The notes: generated by a model not told the origin, from the sequence alone. 6,513 nucleotides of DNA from Clostridia bacterium (GCA_900763355.1 CAAFJY010000072.1:1-6513), one strand, 5' to 3'. Positions 1-5,978 are shown, counted from the stretch's first letter. Made by a program: numbers and translations.

Positions 1-21
1 ATCTCCCCTCTCTGCGAAAGC

Positions 22-59
22 AAACAGCGCACCCATTCCCGATGGGTGCGCTGTTTTTT
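22..59 (+). terminator. Rho-independent terminator, probably bidirectional
   Basis: A perfect 15-bp inverted repeat (22-36 pairing with 42-56) encloses a 5-base loop, TCCCG. On the plus strand the stem runs into six T residues (54-59), so it is a strong terminator for a rightward gene left of the window. On the minus strand the hairpin lies about 25 bases past the lipoprotein stop at 82, but the U-tract there is interrupted (TTTGCTTT). It probably also ends the minus-strand cluster, less efficiently. Seen directly; the bidirectional role is inferred. Confidence 0.9.
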
Positions 60-81
60 AATTGTGTATAGTCTCTGCCCC

Positions 82-1458
82 TCACTCCTGCTCCGTCAGG
101 TACAGCTGCACCCGGCGCTGGATGGCTTCGGCGGCGGCCTGGGGGGCCTTTTCTCCGGCGAAGAGCCAGTCGGCTTCGTCCCGGAGGATGCCCGCCACGG
201 GGCCCACGGCCCGGGGCGTGACGGTGATCCCGCAGATATAGTTCCAAAAATTCTCCGCCTCCGCCCGGGTCCAGGCGTCCAGCACCAGACCGTTTCCGTA
301 GCTCTCCAGCGGACGGACCTTTCCTTCGCTGTCGGTCCCGGGGTCCACCGTCCGGGCCATCACGGCGGAAAAGGCAGCCCGGTTGGTGGGGAACAGTTCA
401 CTGCCATAGGAGCGCTCCCAAGGGTACCGGACCTTGGCCACGTCCTGCTGCCCCTCTTCGGTGAGGAGCATCCGGAGAAAGGCCCAGGCCCCCTCCTTCT
501 TTTCGCTGACGGCCGACATGGCGATGGGCGTTTTCACCTGAAAATACGCCCCGTTTCCCCCGACGCCGGGGAAGCCCACCAGCGCCGTCGGCTCCGTGCC
601 AAAGAGCCGGAGGGGCCAGCCCTCGTAATCGGCGGGGGTGTTGATGAGACAGAGCTCGTACATCTGCCGCCCCTCCCGCAGGGCCAGGGGGTCGTATTCG
701 GCATCCAAGCCGCTCCGGGGGTCGGGGAAGAGGGCCGCGAGCTCCAGCAGAGAGACGAAGGCCGGGCTGTCAAACCGGGCGGTCCCGGTCTCCCGGTCCA
801 TATAATCCTGGGCGCACAGGGCGATGATCTGCTCCAGCGCCGTGAGCTGGGTCTCCGCCGGGCCGCCGATGGAGGAATCCTCCGGCATGGCGTGCCAGAC
901 CGCCATGGCATCCTCTGCGCTCCACCCCTGCCGGTCCCCCACCAGGGCGCTTTTGCCGCAGACGGTGACGATCTCAAAGGCAGAGGTGACCTCATAGAGC
1001 TTCCCCTCCCGGGCCAGGGCGTCGAACACCGGCTGGACCAGGGCCTCCCGTCCGCCCAGCTGCGCGTCCCCGTCGATCCAGGGCCAGAGGTCCTCCAAAA
1101 GACCCCGGTCCACAAAGACCTGGGAGTCCATATTTTCCGTGCAGAGGAGGTCTGGCAGGTCGCCGCTCACCAGATCCCGGGTGAGCTGGTCCATGGACAC
1201 CGGGCCCGAGACCAGGCCGGCGGTGCCATAATCCCGGATCCGGATGCGCCAGCCCAGATTTTTGCGGTTGAAGCGCAGGACCTGCAGAGCCATGTCCCGG
1301 TCCATCCCCCGGCAGGCCAGAGTGAGGGTGCGGGCAGGGTCGGGCGGGGTGTCGGTCCCGGTCAAACGCACGGCCGCGCCGCCGAACACCGTGCTGCCGG
1401 TGACGCAGAAAAAGCCCCCGTCCACGGCTTCCACCGCCAAGAGGGCCGCCGCCTCCAC
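82..1458 (-). CDS. C-terminal fragment: family 1 extracellular solute-binding domain
   Basis: This frame continues the lipoprotein after the frameshift; in the repaired protein its first residue would be 289. The apparent GTG start at 1458 has no ribosome binding site, and coding sense extends upstream of it to about 1500, so independent translation is unlikely. After about 40 residues that finish the propeller region, a typical solute-binding start appears (TLTLACRGMDRDMALQVLRF, then NRKN and IRIRDYG). Next come a GDLPDLLCTEN segment and a GLLEDLWPWID segment. Near the C-terminus is KTPIAMSAVSEKKEGAWAFL, then a TEEGQQ segment. These match the layout of ABC-type sugar-binding proteins of family 1 (SBP_bac_1 type). 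Such proteins normally deliver ligand to a two-permease importer, but no permease is in the window. With the fused N-terminal domain, a sensing or surface-binding role is as plausible as transport. The ligand cannot be told from sequence. Confidence 0.8.
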   Translation of the reverse strand: MEAAALLAVEAVDGGFFCVTGSTVFGGAAVRLTGTDTPPDPARTLTLACRGMDRDMALQVLRFNRKNLGWRIRIRDYGTAGLVSGPVSMDQLTRDLVSGDLPDLLCTENMDSQVFVDRGLLEDLWPWIDGDAQLGGREALVQPVFDALAREGKLYEVTSAFEIVTVCGKSALVGDRQGWSAEDAMAVWHAMPEDSSIGGPAETQLTALEQIIALCAQDYMDRETGTARFDSPAFVSLLELAALFPDPRSGLDAEYDPLALREGRQMYELCLINTPADYEGWPLRLFGTEPTALVGFPGVGGNGAYFQVKTPIAMSAVSEKKEGAWAFLRMLLTEEGQQDVAKVRYPWERSYGSELFPTNRAAFSAVMARTVDPGTDSEGKVRPLESYGNGLVLDAWTRAEAENFWNYICGITVTPRAVGPVAGILRDEADWLFAGEKAPQAAAEAIQRRVQLYLTEQE

Positions 1459-2321
1459 ATCGCAGTTGGCCCAGGTGAGGAGCTGGCTGCAGGTCCCCCG
1501 TCCAGCTTGTAGCCATAGAGAGACAGGTCGGTGACGGCATAGAGGTCATACGCCCCCGACCCGGGGAAAAAGGTCACATCCCGGGCGCTCAGCGCCGCCG
1601 GAGGGACGGTGCACACATCTTTCATTTCCAGCGTCCCGGGGTCGATGGCCCGGACCCGCCAGTCGCCATAGGCCGGGGCGATGACCGCCAGGGCGCGGCC
1701 ATCCTTCCCCCGGAACAAAAAGCGGGCATTTTCCGAAAGAACGCCCCGGTCCTCCCCCTGGGGACCGGCGGCCAGGATGCGCCCGTTGCCCAGGAGATAA
1801 AAATTCCCCTCATCATCCCAGGTAAAAAGCGCTTCTGCCCATTCCGGATCCGCCGGGCGCGGGAGCTCCCGCGTTTGCAGCACATTCCCCGCCCCGTCCA
1901 GCTGAAGGAGCCAGGGAGCGAAGGAATCGGCGTCCGCCGCGGCGGCGCTTCGCCGGGTGAGGAGGAAGAGCGTCCCCTCCGGCCCGGGCATCAGCTGCCA
2001 GGGCTCGTATACGCGGAAGCCGTCCTTCCACCCCTCCTGCTGAAAAGCGCGGAAGGGCTCCAGCACCGCCGCATCCTCCCCCGCCGGACCGCAGAAATAC
2101 AGCAGCGCAAAGGGGTCCCCCTCCCCCTCGGCGGTGTAATAGACCCGCCCGTTCTGGATACAGGCCAGCCCGGGCAGCGTCTCCGCCGGGAGCGGGAAAT
2201 ATTGGGTGATGTAGTACGCGGGGACAGCTTCCTCCGCTTCCCCGGCGGGCCCCGCGCCGCAGGCGCACAGCGTCAGCGCAAGCAAAGCGGCCAGGAACAG
2301 CGCAAGCATTCTGCGAAGCAT
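1362..2321 (-). CDS. N-terminal fragment: lipoprotein signal plus beta-propeller-like domain
   Basis: This is the first half of the broken lipoprotein gene. ATG at 2321 is preceded by AAAGGAT (2334-2328) at 6 bases. Residues 1-20 form a signal peptide with Arg3 and Arg4 followed by a long Leu/Ala stretch. The lipobox Leu-Cys-Ala-Cys puts the lipidated cysteine at 21, predicting anchoring to the outer face of the membrane. From about residue 35 the protein shows repeated short beta-strand units with aromatic and glycine-rich turns, for example GRVYYTAEGEG, EGTLFLLTRR, EGNFYLLGNGRI and DLSLYGYKLDGG. This is typical of the propeller-like N-terminal domains found on some clostridial solute-binding lipoproteins. 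True sequence ends near residue 275; the remaining 44 or so residues to the stop at 1362 are out of frame. Only 42 bases separate it from the small exported protein gene upstream, with no terminator or convincing promoter between, so it is probably co-transcribed with the sigma factor cluster. Confidence 0.8.
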   Translation of the reverse strand: MLRRMLALFLAALLALTLCACGAGPAGEAEEAVPAYYITQYFPLPAETLPGLACIQNGRVYYTAEGEGDPFALLYFCGPAGEDAAVLEPFRAFQQEGWKDGFRVYEPWQLMPGPEGTLFLLTRRSAAAADADSFAPWLLQLDGAGNVLQTRELPRPADPEWAEALFTWDDEGNFYLLGNGRILAAGPQGEDRGVLSENARFLFRGKDGRALAVIAPAYGDWRVRAIDPGTLEMKDVCTVPPAALSARDVTFFPGSGAYDLYAVTDLSLYGYKLDGGPAASSSPGPTAMWRRRPSWRWKPWTGAFSASPAARCSAARPCV

Positions 2322-2363
2322 GGGTGCATCCTTTCATCTTGGGATCTTGCCATAGAGTCGGGA

Positions 2364-2711
2364 TTACCGATTGGTCTTGGACACAGAACAGGGCGACTGG
2401 TCGGCACCATTGATGGTGTAGCGCACCGTCAGGGTATAGGTCTTGTTCATTTCCACGTCGGTACTCTCTTCCATGTAGAGCACCCCCGTGTCGCTGGCGG
2501 TCCATCGGTCGATCAGCGTGCGGCCTTGGTAGAGCTCCATGGTCGCCGAGATCCGGTCGGTGGCTTTGTCTGCCAGGATCTCCATCGCACAGATGGCCGT
2601 CGTGCCATCAAAGCGCAGACTCGGGCTCGCCGTTACCGCCCGTCTGGCGGCATAAGCAGCTGTCCCCAACAGCAGCACCGCCATGAGCAGGCAAAAAACT
2701 CGTTTTTTCAC
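2364..2711 (-). CDS. Small Sec-exported beta-rich protein of unknown function
   Basis: This 115-residue protein starts at GTG 2711 and ends with TAA. Residues 1-21 are a classic signal peptide: Lys2-Lys3-Arg4, a Leu-rich core, then Ala-Tyr-Ala before a probable cleavage site at 21/22. The mature part of about 94 residues has no membrane segment. It alternates polar and hydrophobic residues (SLRFDGTTAICAMEI, RISATMELYQG, TYTLTVRYTI), which suggests a small beta-sandwich. Two cysteines remain after cleavage, Cys41 and Cys108, near the first and last strands, and could form a disulfide. Similar small secreted proteins are common in gut Clostridia, but I know of no assigned function. It lies between the anti-sigma gene (67 bases upstream) and the lipoprotein gene (42 bases downstream), so it is a candidate output or ligand-side component of the sigma system; that is inference. 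Confidence 0.82.
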   Translation of the reverse strand: MKKRVFCLLMAVLLLGTAAYAARRAVTASPSLRFDGTTAICAMEILADKATDRISATMELYQGRTLIDRWTASDTGVLYMEESTDVEMNKTYTLTVRYTINGADQSPCSVSKTNR

Positions 2712-2715
2712 ATCT

Positions 2716-2726
2716 TCACCTCCTTT
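2716..2726 (-). promoter_or_regulatory. Strong ribosome binding site fixing a GTG start
   Basis: AAAGGAGGTGA, a near-perfect Shine-Dalgarno sequence, lies with its AGGAGG core 7 bases before GTG 2711. The GTG overlaps an out-of-frame ATG (2713-2711) whose next codon is TGA, so ATG there could yield nothing. Spacing and the Lys-rich signal peptide that follows make GTG 2711 the real start. Confidence 0.85.
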
Positions 2727-2778
2727 CTCCCATAAATACGACGAAAGGAAGGAATTTTGGACAAGATCCAGAAAAAAA

Positions 2779-3459
2779 TTATTTTTTCTCCTGGACAGAC
2801 TCCGCCGCGCGGATCAGATCTTCATCATCCAAAAAGGCGGAGAGGAAGAACATCGTCCCGGTCTCACCCTCCCAAAGGATTCCACCTGCGACGCCGGGAT
2901 CATCGGATACCAGCAGCTCTGCGGGGTTTCCGTTCACCTCGGCGGGCTTGCTTTTTTCCAGGCCCTGGCGCTGGACGAACCAGTGGGCCGTTTCCCGGGA
3001 CTTGGAATACATCAGCCTCAAAAACCATCCTTGTTCATTGGCATAGATGACCGTCCCGGCGCTGCCGTCGTCCCGGACGTAATAGAGCTCATAGCCCTCG
3101 GGGATCCATGTGGGCCGGTACACCACAGATTCGTCTGCCGGTGACGGATCGCTGCGGAAGCTGTAGTGCAAATACTCGCTTTGGATCGCCTTGAACCAGG
3201 ACACAAAGCTGGCCCGTGCGCCCTCGTCCCCCACAAAGAGCGCTCCCCCCGCCAGCAAAACGGCCAGCAGGATACACGCCGCCCAACGCAGCGTCCGGTA
3301 CAGGACCCGGTGGTCCACTCTGCGGCGGAGCTTGCGCAGCTTCTTTTCAAATTCTGGCGAAAAGGTGTGCTCCGTCTCCGGAGCGGACACCTCCAACGCG
3401 GCGGTATAAATTTCATTGGAGCGTTCGGCGGCTTTTTTCAGCATTTCGTCTGGGATCAT
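2779..3459 (-). CDS. Probable membrane-bound anti-sigma factor with DUF4367-type domain
   Basis: This 226-residue single-pass membrane protein probably inhibits the sigma factor encoded just before it. Residues 1-57 are charged and helical (for example SPEFEKKLRKLRRRVDHRV) and would lie in the cytoplasm as the sigma-binding part, though no zinc-binding HxxxCxxC motif is present. A membrane helix spans about 58-77. The outer part, about 112-223, begins with PTWIPEGYEL (116-125) and matches the DUF4367 type of extracytoplasmic domain often found next to sigma factors in Firmicutes. ATG 3459 is chosen over a longer frame opening at 3531 because it has AAGGAGG at 9 bases and overlaps the sigma stop as ATGA, which suggests translational coupling and balanced production. 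The anti-sigma role rests on gene pairing and layout; the ligand or stress it senses is unknown. Confidence 0.85.
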   Translation of the reverse strand: MIPDEMLKKAAERSNEIYTAALEVSAPETEHTFSPEFEKKLRKLRRRVDHRVLYRTLRWAACILLAVLLAGGALFVGDEGARASFVSWFKAIQSEYLHYSFRSDPSPADESVVYRPTWIPEGYELYYVRDDGSAGTVIYANEQGWFLRLMYSKSRETAHWFVQRQGLEKSKPAEVNGNPAELLVSDDPGVAGGILWEGETGTMFFLSAFLDDEDLIRAAESVQEKK

Positions 3460-3974
3460 AGTGTCCCGCCTCCTTCCCGGTAGAGTTCTTCCAGCTTTTT
3501 CTTGGCGCGCTGGTCGATTTTCTGGGCCCACGCCAGGGAAATGTCCATCAGCTTTGCGATCTCACGCAGCGTGTAGCCGTGGTGATATTTCAGCCAGATC
3601 ACCGTCCGCTGCTGCTCCGGGAGCTGAAAGATGCACTGGGTAAGCAGGTCCTCCCCCACCGGTTGGGCAGCTTGTTCAGCCAGCGCGTCCAGATAGGGGC
3701 TCTCCGGATGTCTCCCCCGGGCGCGGAGGAGATCCGTTGCGCGGTGATCTACTATAGTTACGACGAACTGCTTGGTTTTTGGACTCACGGGCTCGATTTT
3801 TTTGATATTTTCCGCGATTTTAACAAACGCATAGGAGACCGCGTCCTCCGCATCCTGAGCATTCCGCAGCCGGGCAAAGGCCACGCGATACAGGAGCCCG
3901 CGATAGGCTTCGTAAAGCTGCTCAAACTTGGAACGCTCCTCTTCTGTTTCGATGATCTGTAAATAGATCAGCAT
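3456..3974 (-). CDS. ECF-type sigma-70 family RNA polymerase sigma factor
   Basis: This 172-residue protein has the two-domain layout and length of extracytoplasmic-function sigma factors, which direct RNA polymerase to a small set of promoters. Region 2 spans about 20-86 and includes the core-binding stretch QDAEDAVSYAFVKIAENIKK and then FVVTIVDHRATDLLRARGR, which should contact the -10 element. A short linker leads to region 4 at about 108-165, with LPEQQRTVIWLKYHHGYTLR and a helix-turn-helix (about 134-156) ending in Gln-Arg-Ala-Lys-Lys-Lys-Leu, for -35 recognition. Region 3 is absent, as usual in this class. The start ATG 3974 has a modest GGAAGTGA ribosome binding site. Its TGA overlaps the start of the probable anti-sigma gene. 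It is first in a likely four-gene transcript. The ECF subgroup and target promoters cannot be assigned here. Confidence 0.9.
   Translation of the reverse strand: MLIYLQIIETEEERSKFEQLYEAYRGLLYRVAFARLRNAQDAEDAVSYAFVKIAENIKKIEPVSPKTKQFVVTIVDHRATDLLRARGRHPESPYLDALAEQAAQPVGEDLLTQCIFQLPEQQRTVIWLKYHHGYTLREIAKLMDISLAWAQKIDQRAKKKLEELYREGGGTL
3469..3475 (-). promoter_or_regulatory. Ribosome binding site deciding the anti-sigma start
   Basis: AAGGAGG sits inside the end of the sigma factor gene, 9 bases before ATG 3459. It supports that start over upstream in-frame candidates as far as 3531, which would only re-read sigma-coding sequence in another frame. Confidence 0.8.
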
Positions 3975-4009
3975 GGCATCACTTCCAAATGGGTTTTCTT
4001 GTTGGTTGG

Positions 4010-4038
4010 ATTATAGCAGAATCTGGACGGATTGTATA
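4010..4038 (-). promoter_or_regulatory. Sigma-A-type promoter of the sigma/anti-sigma cluster
   Basis: On the minus strand TATACA (4038-4033) is followed after 17 bases by a perfect TATAAT (4015-4010), with TG one base before it (TGCTATAAT), an extended -10. Transcription should begin near 4003, giving a leader of about 30 bases before ATG 3974. The form is housekeeping-type with no ECF-like GGAAC -35, so basal expression of the cluster probably does not need its own sigma factor. Confidence 0.8.
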
Positions 4039-4039
4039 G

Positions 4040-4065
4040 AAAAAGCGCCCCTTGGGGCGCTTTTT
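4040..4065 (-). terminator. Symmetric Rho-independent terminator
   Basis: AAAAAGCGCCCC (4040-4051) pairs with GGGGCGCTTTTT (4054-4065) around a very tight loop, with A and T runs on both sides. On the minus strand it ends the membrane protein gene 13 bases past its stop. The same hairpin could work on the plus strand. The -35 of the next promoter begins only one base beyond it. Confidence 0.9.
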
Positions 4066-4078
4066 CTGCATGATCATT

Positions 4079-5731
4079 TTAATAATGTTCAATGGAATCC
4101 GCCGGGCGGATGTCCCCCTCCTCGGCGGCGCCCAGGATGCGGACCTGGTCGCCCACATCCAGCACCACCGCCAGCTCGCACCGGGCGGCGGACACACTGT
4201 AAAAGGTCCGCTCCCCCTGGAGCCGGAAATAGTACCAGCTGTTGCCGTCGATGACAGCGCTTCGAACCTCGGCCAGCACGCCCTCCACCGTTTTTTCCCC
4301 AGCTCCGGCGGCGATGCCCTCCTGGGAGAGGAGCTTGGTATAGGCCTTCTGGCATTCCGAGAGGGAGGTCCCGGTGGCCACGATGTTATAGCGCTGGACA
4401 TTGACCATGGCGTACATTTTCACCAGCCCGGCGTTGTCCTTGAGCGACATAAAATAGGTGGGCTGGCCATCGATATTCAGCAGGAGGGGGAAGGTGCTCA
4501 CATACCCCAGGTGCTGGACCACGCCCTCGGCGGAATCCCGGGCGGAATATTCCTCCGCTCCGGCGCAGGGATAATAGCGGGTCTCCTTGGTGCGCTGGTT
4601 GGACAGGAGAAAGCCGATGTTGCTCTCGTCCCCGCCGGTGGAGGTGACGCCGGTGTAGACATAGACATCGTCGTTCATGGCGATGTAATTGTACCCCGCG
4701 GTGGTGACGGTGCAGCCCTTCTGCCCAAAGAGGGAGTTGAAAAAGCCCCCCTGATACTGGCCGTAGTAATCATACTGCTGCATGATGAGATCGGCGGAAA
4801 ACACCCGGTCCACCCAGCTGGGGATGGAACCGGTCTCGTAATAGCGGCTCTCGCCGGTGACGGCATCCAGCAGCACGGCTCCGATGACATCCGTCCCGCC
4901 GAAGAGGCCGATGGTGCGGGTCTCCCGGGGGCAGATCCAATAGGGGCGGCCCTCGTCGTCGATCTCGAAATTGGGCTCGCCGAAAAGCCAGGTGGGATAA
5001 TCCAGCCGCAGCTTGCGGGAAAGGTTGCGGGAAAAATGATCCCCGGTGCTGAAGCGCATCCCCTCCGCCAGGCGGACGATCTCCACATTCTGGCTAACCA
5101 TGTTGATGCGGACATAGGCGGGGAGACCGTTTTTCATATTGCTGAACCATTTGAACAGGTCGCCATAGCGCAGGGTGGCCACCCGGACGGGGGTCCCCTG
5201 ATAATTGATCTGGTAATACTCGTCGGCCACCTCGAACTGGCTCACCATGTCGGAGAGCTCGCCCAGCTTGCGGTTGCCCAAAATGGCGGCGGAATCGCTG
5301 TCCAGCATGGGGATCTGGTCAAAGGAGATCTCCTCCACATCCTGTGCAAAATCCCCCTGCTCCACCGTGAGAAGCTGGGTATAGGCCCCGCTGCGGAAGA
5401 TGACGCTGCCCGCCAGCCCGCCAAGGATCATCAACACTGCCAGCCCGGCGCAGAGGATGAGGGGGATCCTGCAGTTCTTCCAAACAGCGCGCAGCCCCTC
5501 CCCTGCCCCGCCGGCGGCCTTGGCATAGTCCCCGGTGATGATGCACAACAGGCAGAAGATCACCGAACAGAGGAGGAAGAAGAAATAAAACCCCGGATCG
5601 TGGAGATTGATGGCCGGGAGCGCGATGTAAAAATACACACAGGCAAAGAGGAGGGTCACCACGAGGGAAAAGACCACGCGGCTGCCGCCCACCCGGCGGG
5701 CCCGCTTTTTGGGGATGTTTTGTTCGGACAT
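4079..5731 (-). CDS. Membrane-anchored protein of unknown function, three N-terminal helices
   Basis: I do not recognise a named family for this 550-residue protein. ATG 5731 (MSEQNIPKK) is chosen over the longer frame opening at 5779 because AAAGGA lies 6 bases before it; the extra 16 residues are Arg/Ala-rich and unlike a real N-terminus. A basic start (Lys8 to Arg13) leads into membrane helices at about 19-38, 47-67 and 89-112. The remaining 435 or so residues look soluble; with the basic N-terminus inside, three helices would place them outside the cell. The region near GLFGGTDVIGAVLLDAVTGE, then SRYYETG, resembles a PepSY-like strand pattern, and the end (GVLAEVRSAVIDGNSWYYFR, later VLDVGDQVRILG) looks like an OB-type beta barrel; both are weak inferences. 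No catalytic motif is evident. It is a single-gene transcript with its own promoter, candidate operator and terminator. Confidence 0.82.
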   Translation of the reverse strand: MSEQNIPKKRARRVGGSRVVFSLVVTLLFACVYFYIALPAINLHDPGFYFFFLLCSVIFCLLCIITGDYAKAAGGAGEGLRAVWKNCRIPLILCAGLAVLMILGGLAGSVIFRSGAYTQLLTVEQGDFAQDVEEISFDQIPMLDSDSAAILGNRKLGELSDMVSQFEVADEYYQINYQGTPVRVATLRYGDLFKWFSNMKNGLPAYVRINMVSQNVEIVRLAEGMRFSTGDHFSRNLSRKLRLDYPTWLFGEPNFEIDDEGRPYWICPRETRTIGLFGGTDVIGAVLLDAVTGESRYYETGSIPSWVDRVFSADLIMQQYDYYGQYQGGFFNSLFGQKGCTVTTAGYNYIAMNDDVYVYTGVTSTGGDESNIGFLLSNQRTKETRYYPCAGAEEYSARDSAEGVVQHLGYVSTFPLLLNIDGQPTYFMSLKDNAGLVKMYAMVNVQRYNIVATGTSLSECQKAYTKLLSQEGIAAGAGEKTVEGVLAEVRSAVIDGNSWYYFRLQGERTFYSVSAARCELAVVLDVGDQVRILGAAEEGDIRPADSIEHY

Positions 5732-5737
5732 AACGGT

Positions 5738-5743
5738 TCCTTT
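5738..5743 (-). promoter_or_regulatory. Ribosome binding site deciding the membrane protein start
   Basis: AAAGGA, within GGGAGAAAGGAA, lies 6 bases before ATG 5731. No comparable site precedes the alternative upstream start at 5779, where the sequence is AT-poor and close to the predicted transcription start. Confidence 0.7.
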
Positions 5744-5791
5744 CTCCCGCCCGGCGGCGGGGGCACGGCGAGCGAACACTCGATTGGCAGG

Positions 5792-5804
5792 TTAACGATG
5801 TTAA
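5792..5804. promoter_or_regulatory. Candidate operator: TTAAC-N3-GTTAA palindrome
   Basis: TTAAC (5792-5796), a GAT spacer and GTTAA (5800-5804) form a perfect 5-3-5 inverted repeat in AT-rich sequence. It overlaps the last bases of the -10 of the minus-strand promoter and covers its predicted start site, the usual place for a repressor site. The symmetry is seen; binding by any regulator is inferred. Confidence 0.4.
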
Positions 5805-5831
5805 TATATCCTTTTTTAGAAGAAAATTCAA
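5803..5831 (-). promoter_or_regulatory. Promoter of the membrane protein gene
   Basis: On the minus strand TTGAAT (5831-5826, 4 of 6 to the -35 consensus), a 17-base spacer and TATATT (5808-5803, 5 of 6 to the -10) form a good sigma-A-like promoter. Its AT-rich surroundings contrast with the GC-rich genes. Transcription would start near 5796, giving a leader of about 65 bases. Confidence 0.7.
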
Positions 5832-5916
5832 GTGTTCTGAAAAATCCTCCGGGAAAAAGGCCGAAAATTGGGCAGGATCTCCAAATCCCTCCCGGGAATC
5901 TTGTGAAAACTGCGGC

Positions 5917-5945
5917 TTGCCATCCCGGGCATTTTCCCGTATGCT
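5917..5945 (+). promoter_or_regulatory. Promoter of the divergent truncated lipoprotein gene
   Basis: TTGCCA (5917-5922, 5 of 6 to the -35) and TATGCT (5940-5945, 4 of 6 to the -10) are separated by exactly 17 bases. The start would be near 5952, leaving a short leader with the ribosome binding site. It is divergent from the membrane protein promoter about 90 bases away. Confidence 0.6.
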
Positions 5946-5962
5946 GGAGACACTACGGAAAC

Positions 5963-5970
5963 AAAGGAGG
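5963..5970 (+). promoter_or_regulatory. Ribosome binding site of the divergent lipoprotein gene
   Basis: AAAGGAGG ends 8 bases before ATG 5979. A second ATG follows directly at 5982; either could serve, but 5979 has the better spacing. The site shows that the start of this gene is intact even though the product is short. Confidence 0.8.
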
Positions 5971-5978
5971 GCTCCCCC

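Larger units (their letters stand above)
82..2321 (-). pseudogene. Frameshifted propeller/solute-binding fusion lipoprotein gene (whole locus)
   Basis: The two fragments annotated separately here are halves of one gene. The N-terminal frame reads sensibly to Lys-Leu-Asp-Gly-Gly, near 1500. The next frame continues without a stop as Thr-Cys-Ser-Gln-Leu-Leu-Thr-Trp-Ala-Asn-Cys-Asp, and then into the solute-binding part. Adding one G to the G5 tract (minus strand, 1499-1495) joins both frames exactly and gives 747 codons including the stop, that is 746 residues. The expected order is signal peptide and lipobox (1-21), propeller-like region (about 35-325), solute-binding domain (about 332-735). 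Codon use and protein sense are good on both sides and no other lesion is seen, so this is either a very recent mutation or a single-base sequencing error in a homopolymer. Confidence 0.85.

Noticed and set aside
1490..1505. Programmed -1 ribosomal frameshifting at the G5 tract
   Set aside because: The in-frame context is C GGG GGA, not a canonical X XXY YYZ slippery heptamer, and no obvious downstream pseudoknot was seen. A missing base is simpler.
46..1512. Long plus-strand open frame of 488 codons opposite the solute-binding fragment
   Set aside because: It mirrors the real gene, as expected in GC-rich DNA. Its translation is Gly/Pro/Arg/His-rich without domain sense, it begins inside the terminator, and it has no ribosome binding site.
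2322..2363. ECF-type promoter (GGAAC-like -35) before the lipoprotein gene
   Set aside because: No GGAAC-like element was found in this gap or before the small exported protein gene, so self-controlled output by the local sigma factor is not supported by sequence.
2733..2764. Internal promoter before the small exported protein gene (TTGTCC and TATTTA)
   Set aside because: The spacer would be 20 bases and the -10 matches only 3 of 6, so it is too weak to call.
2771..2787. A-run and T-run after the anti-sigma gene as a terminator
   Set aside because: The sequence is AT-only symmetry with no GC stem, so a stable terminator hairpin would not form.
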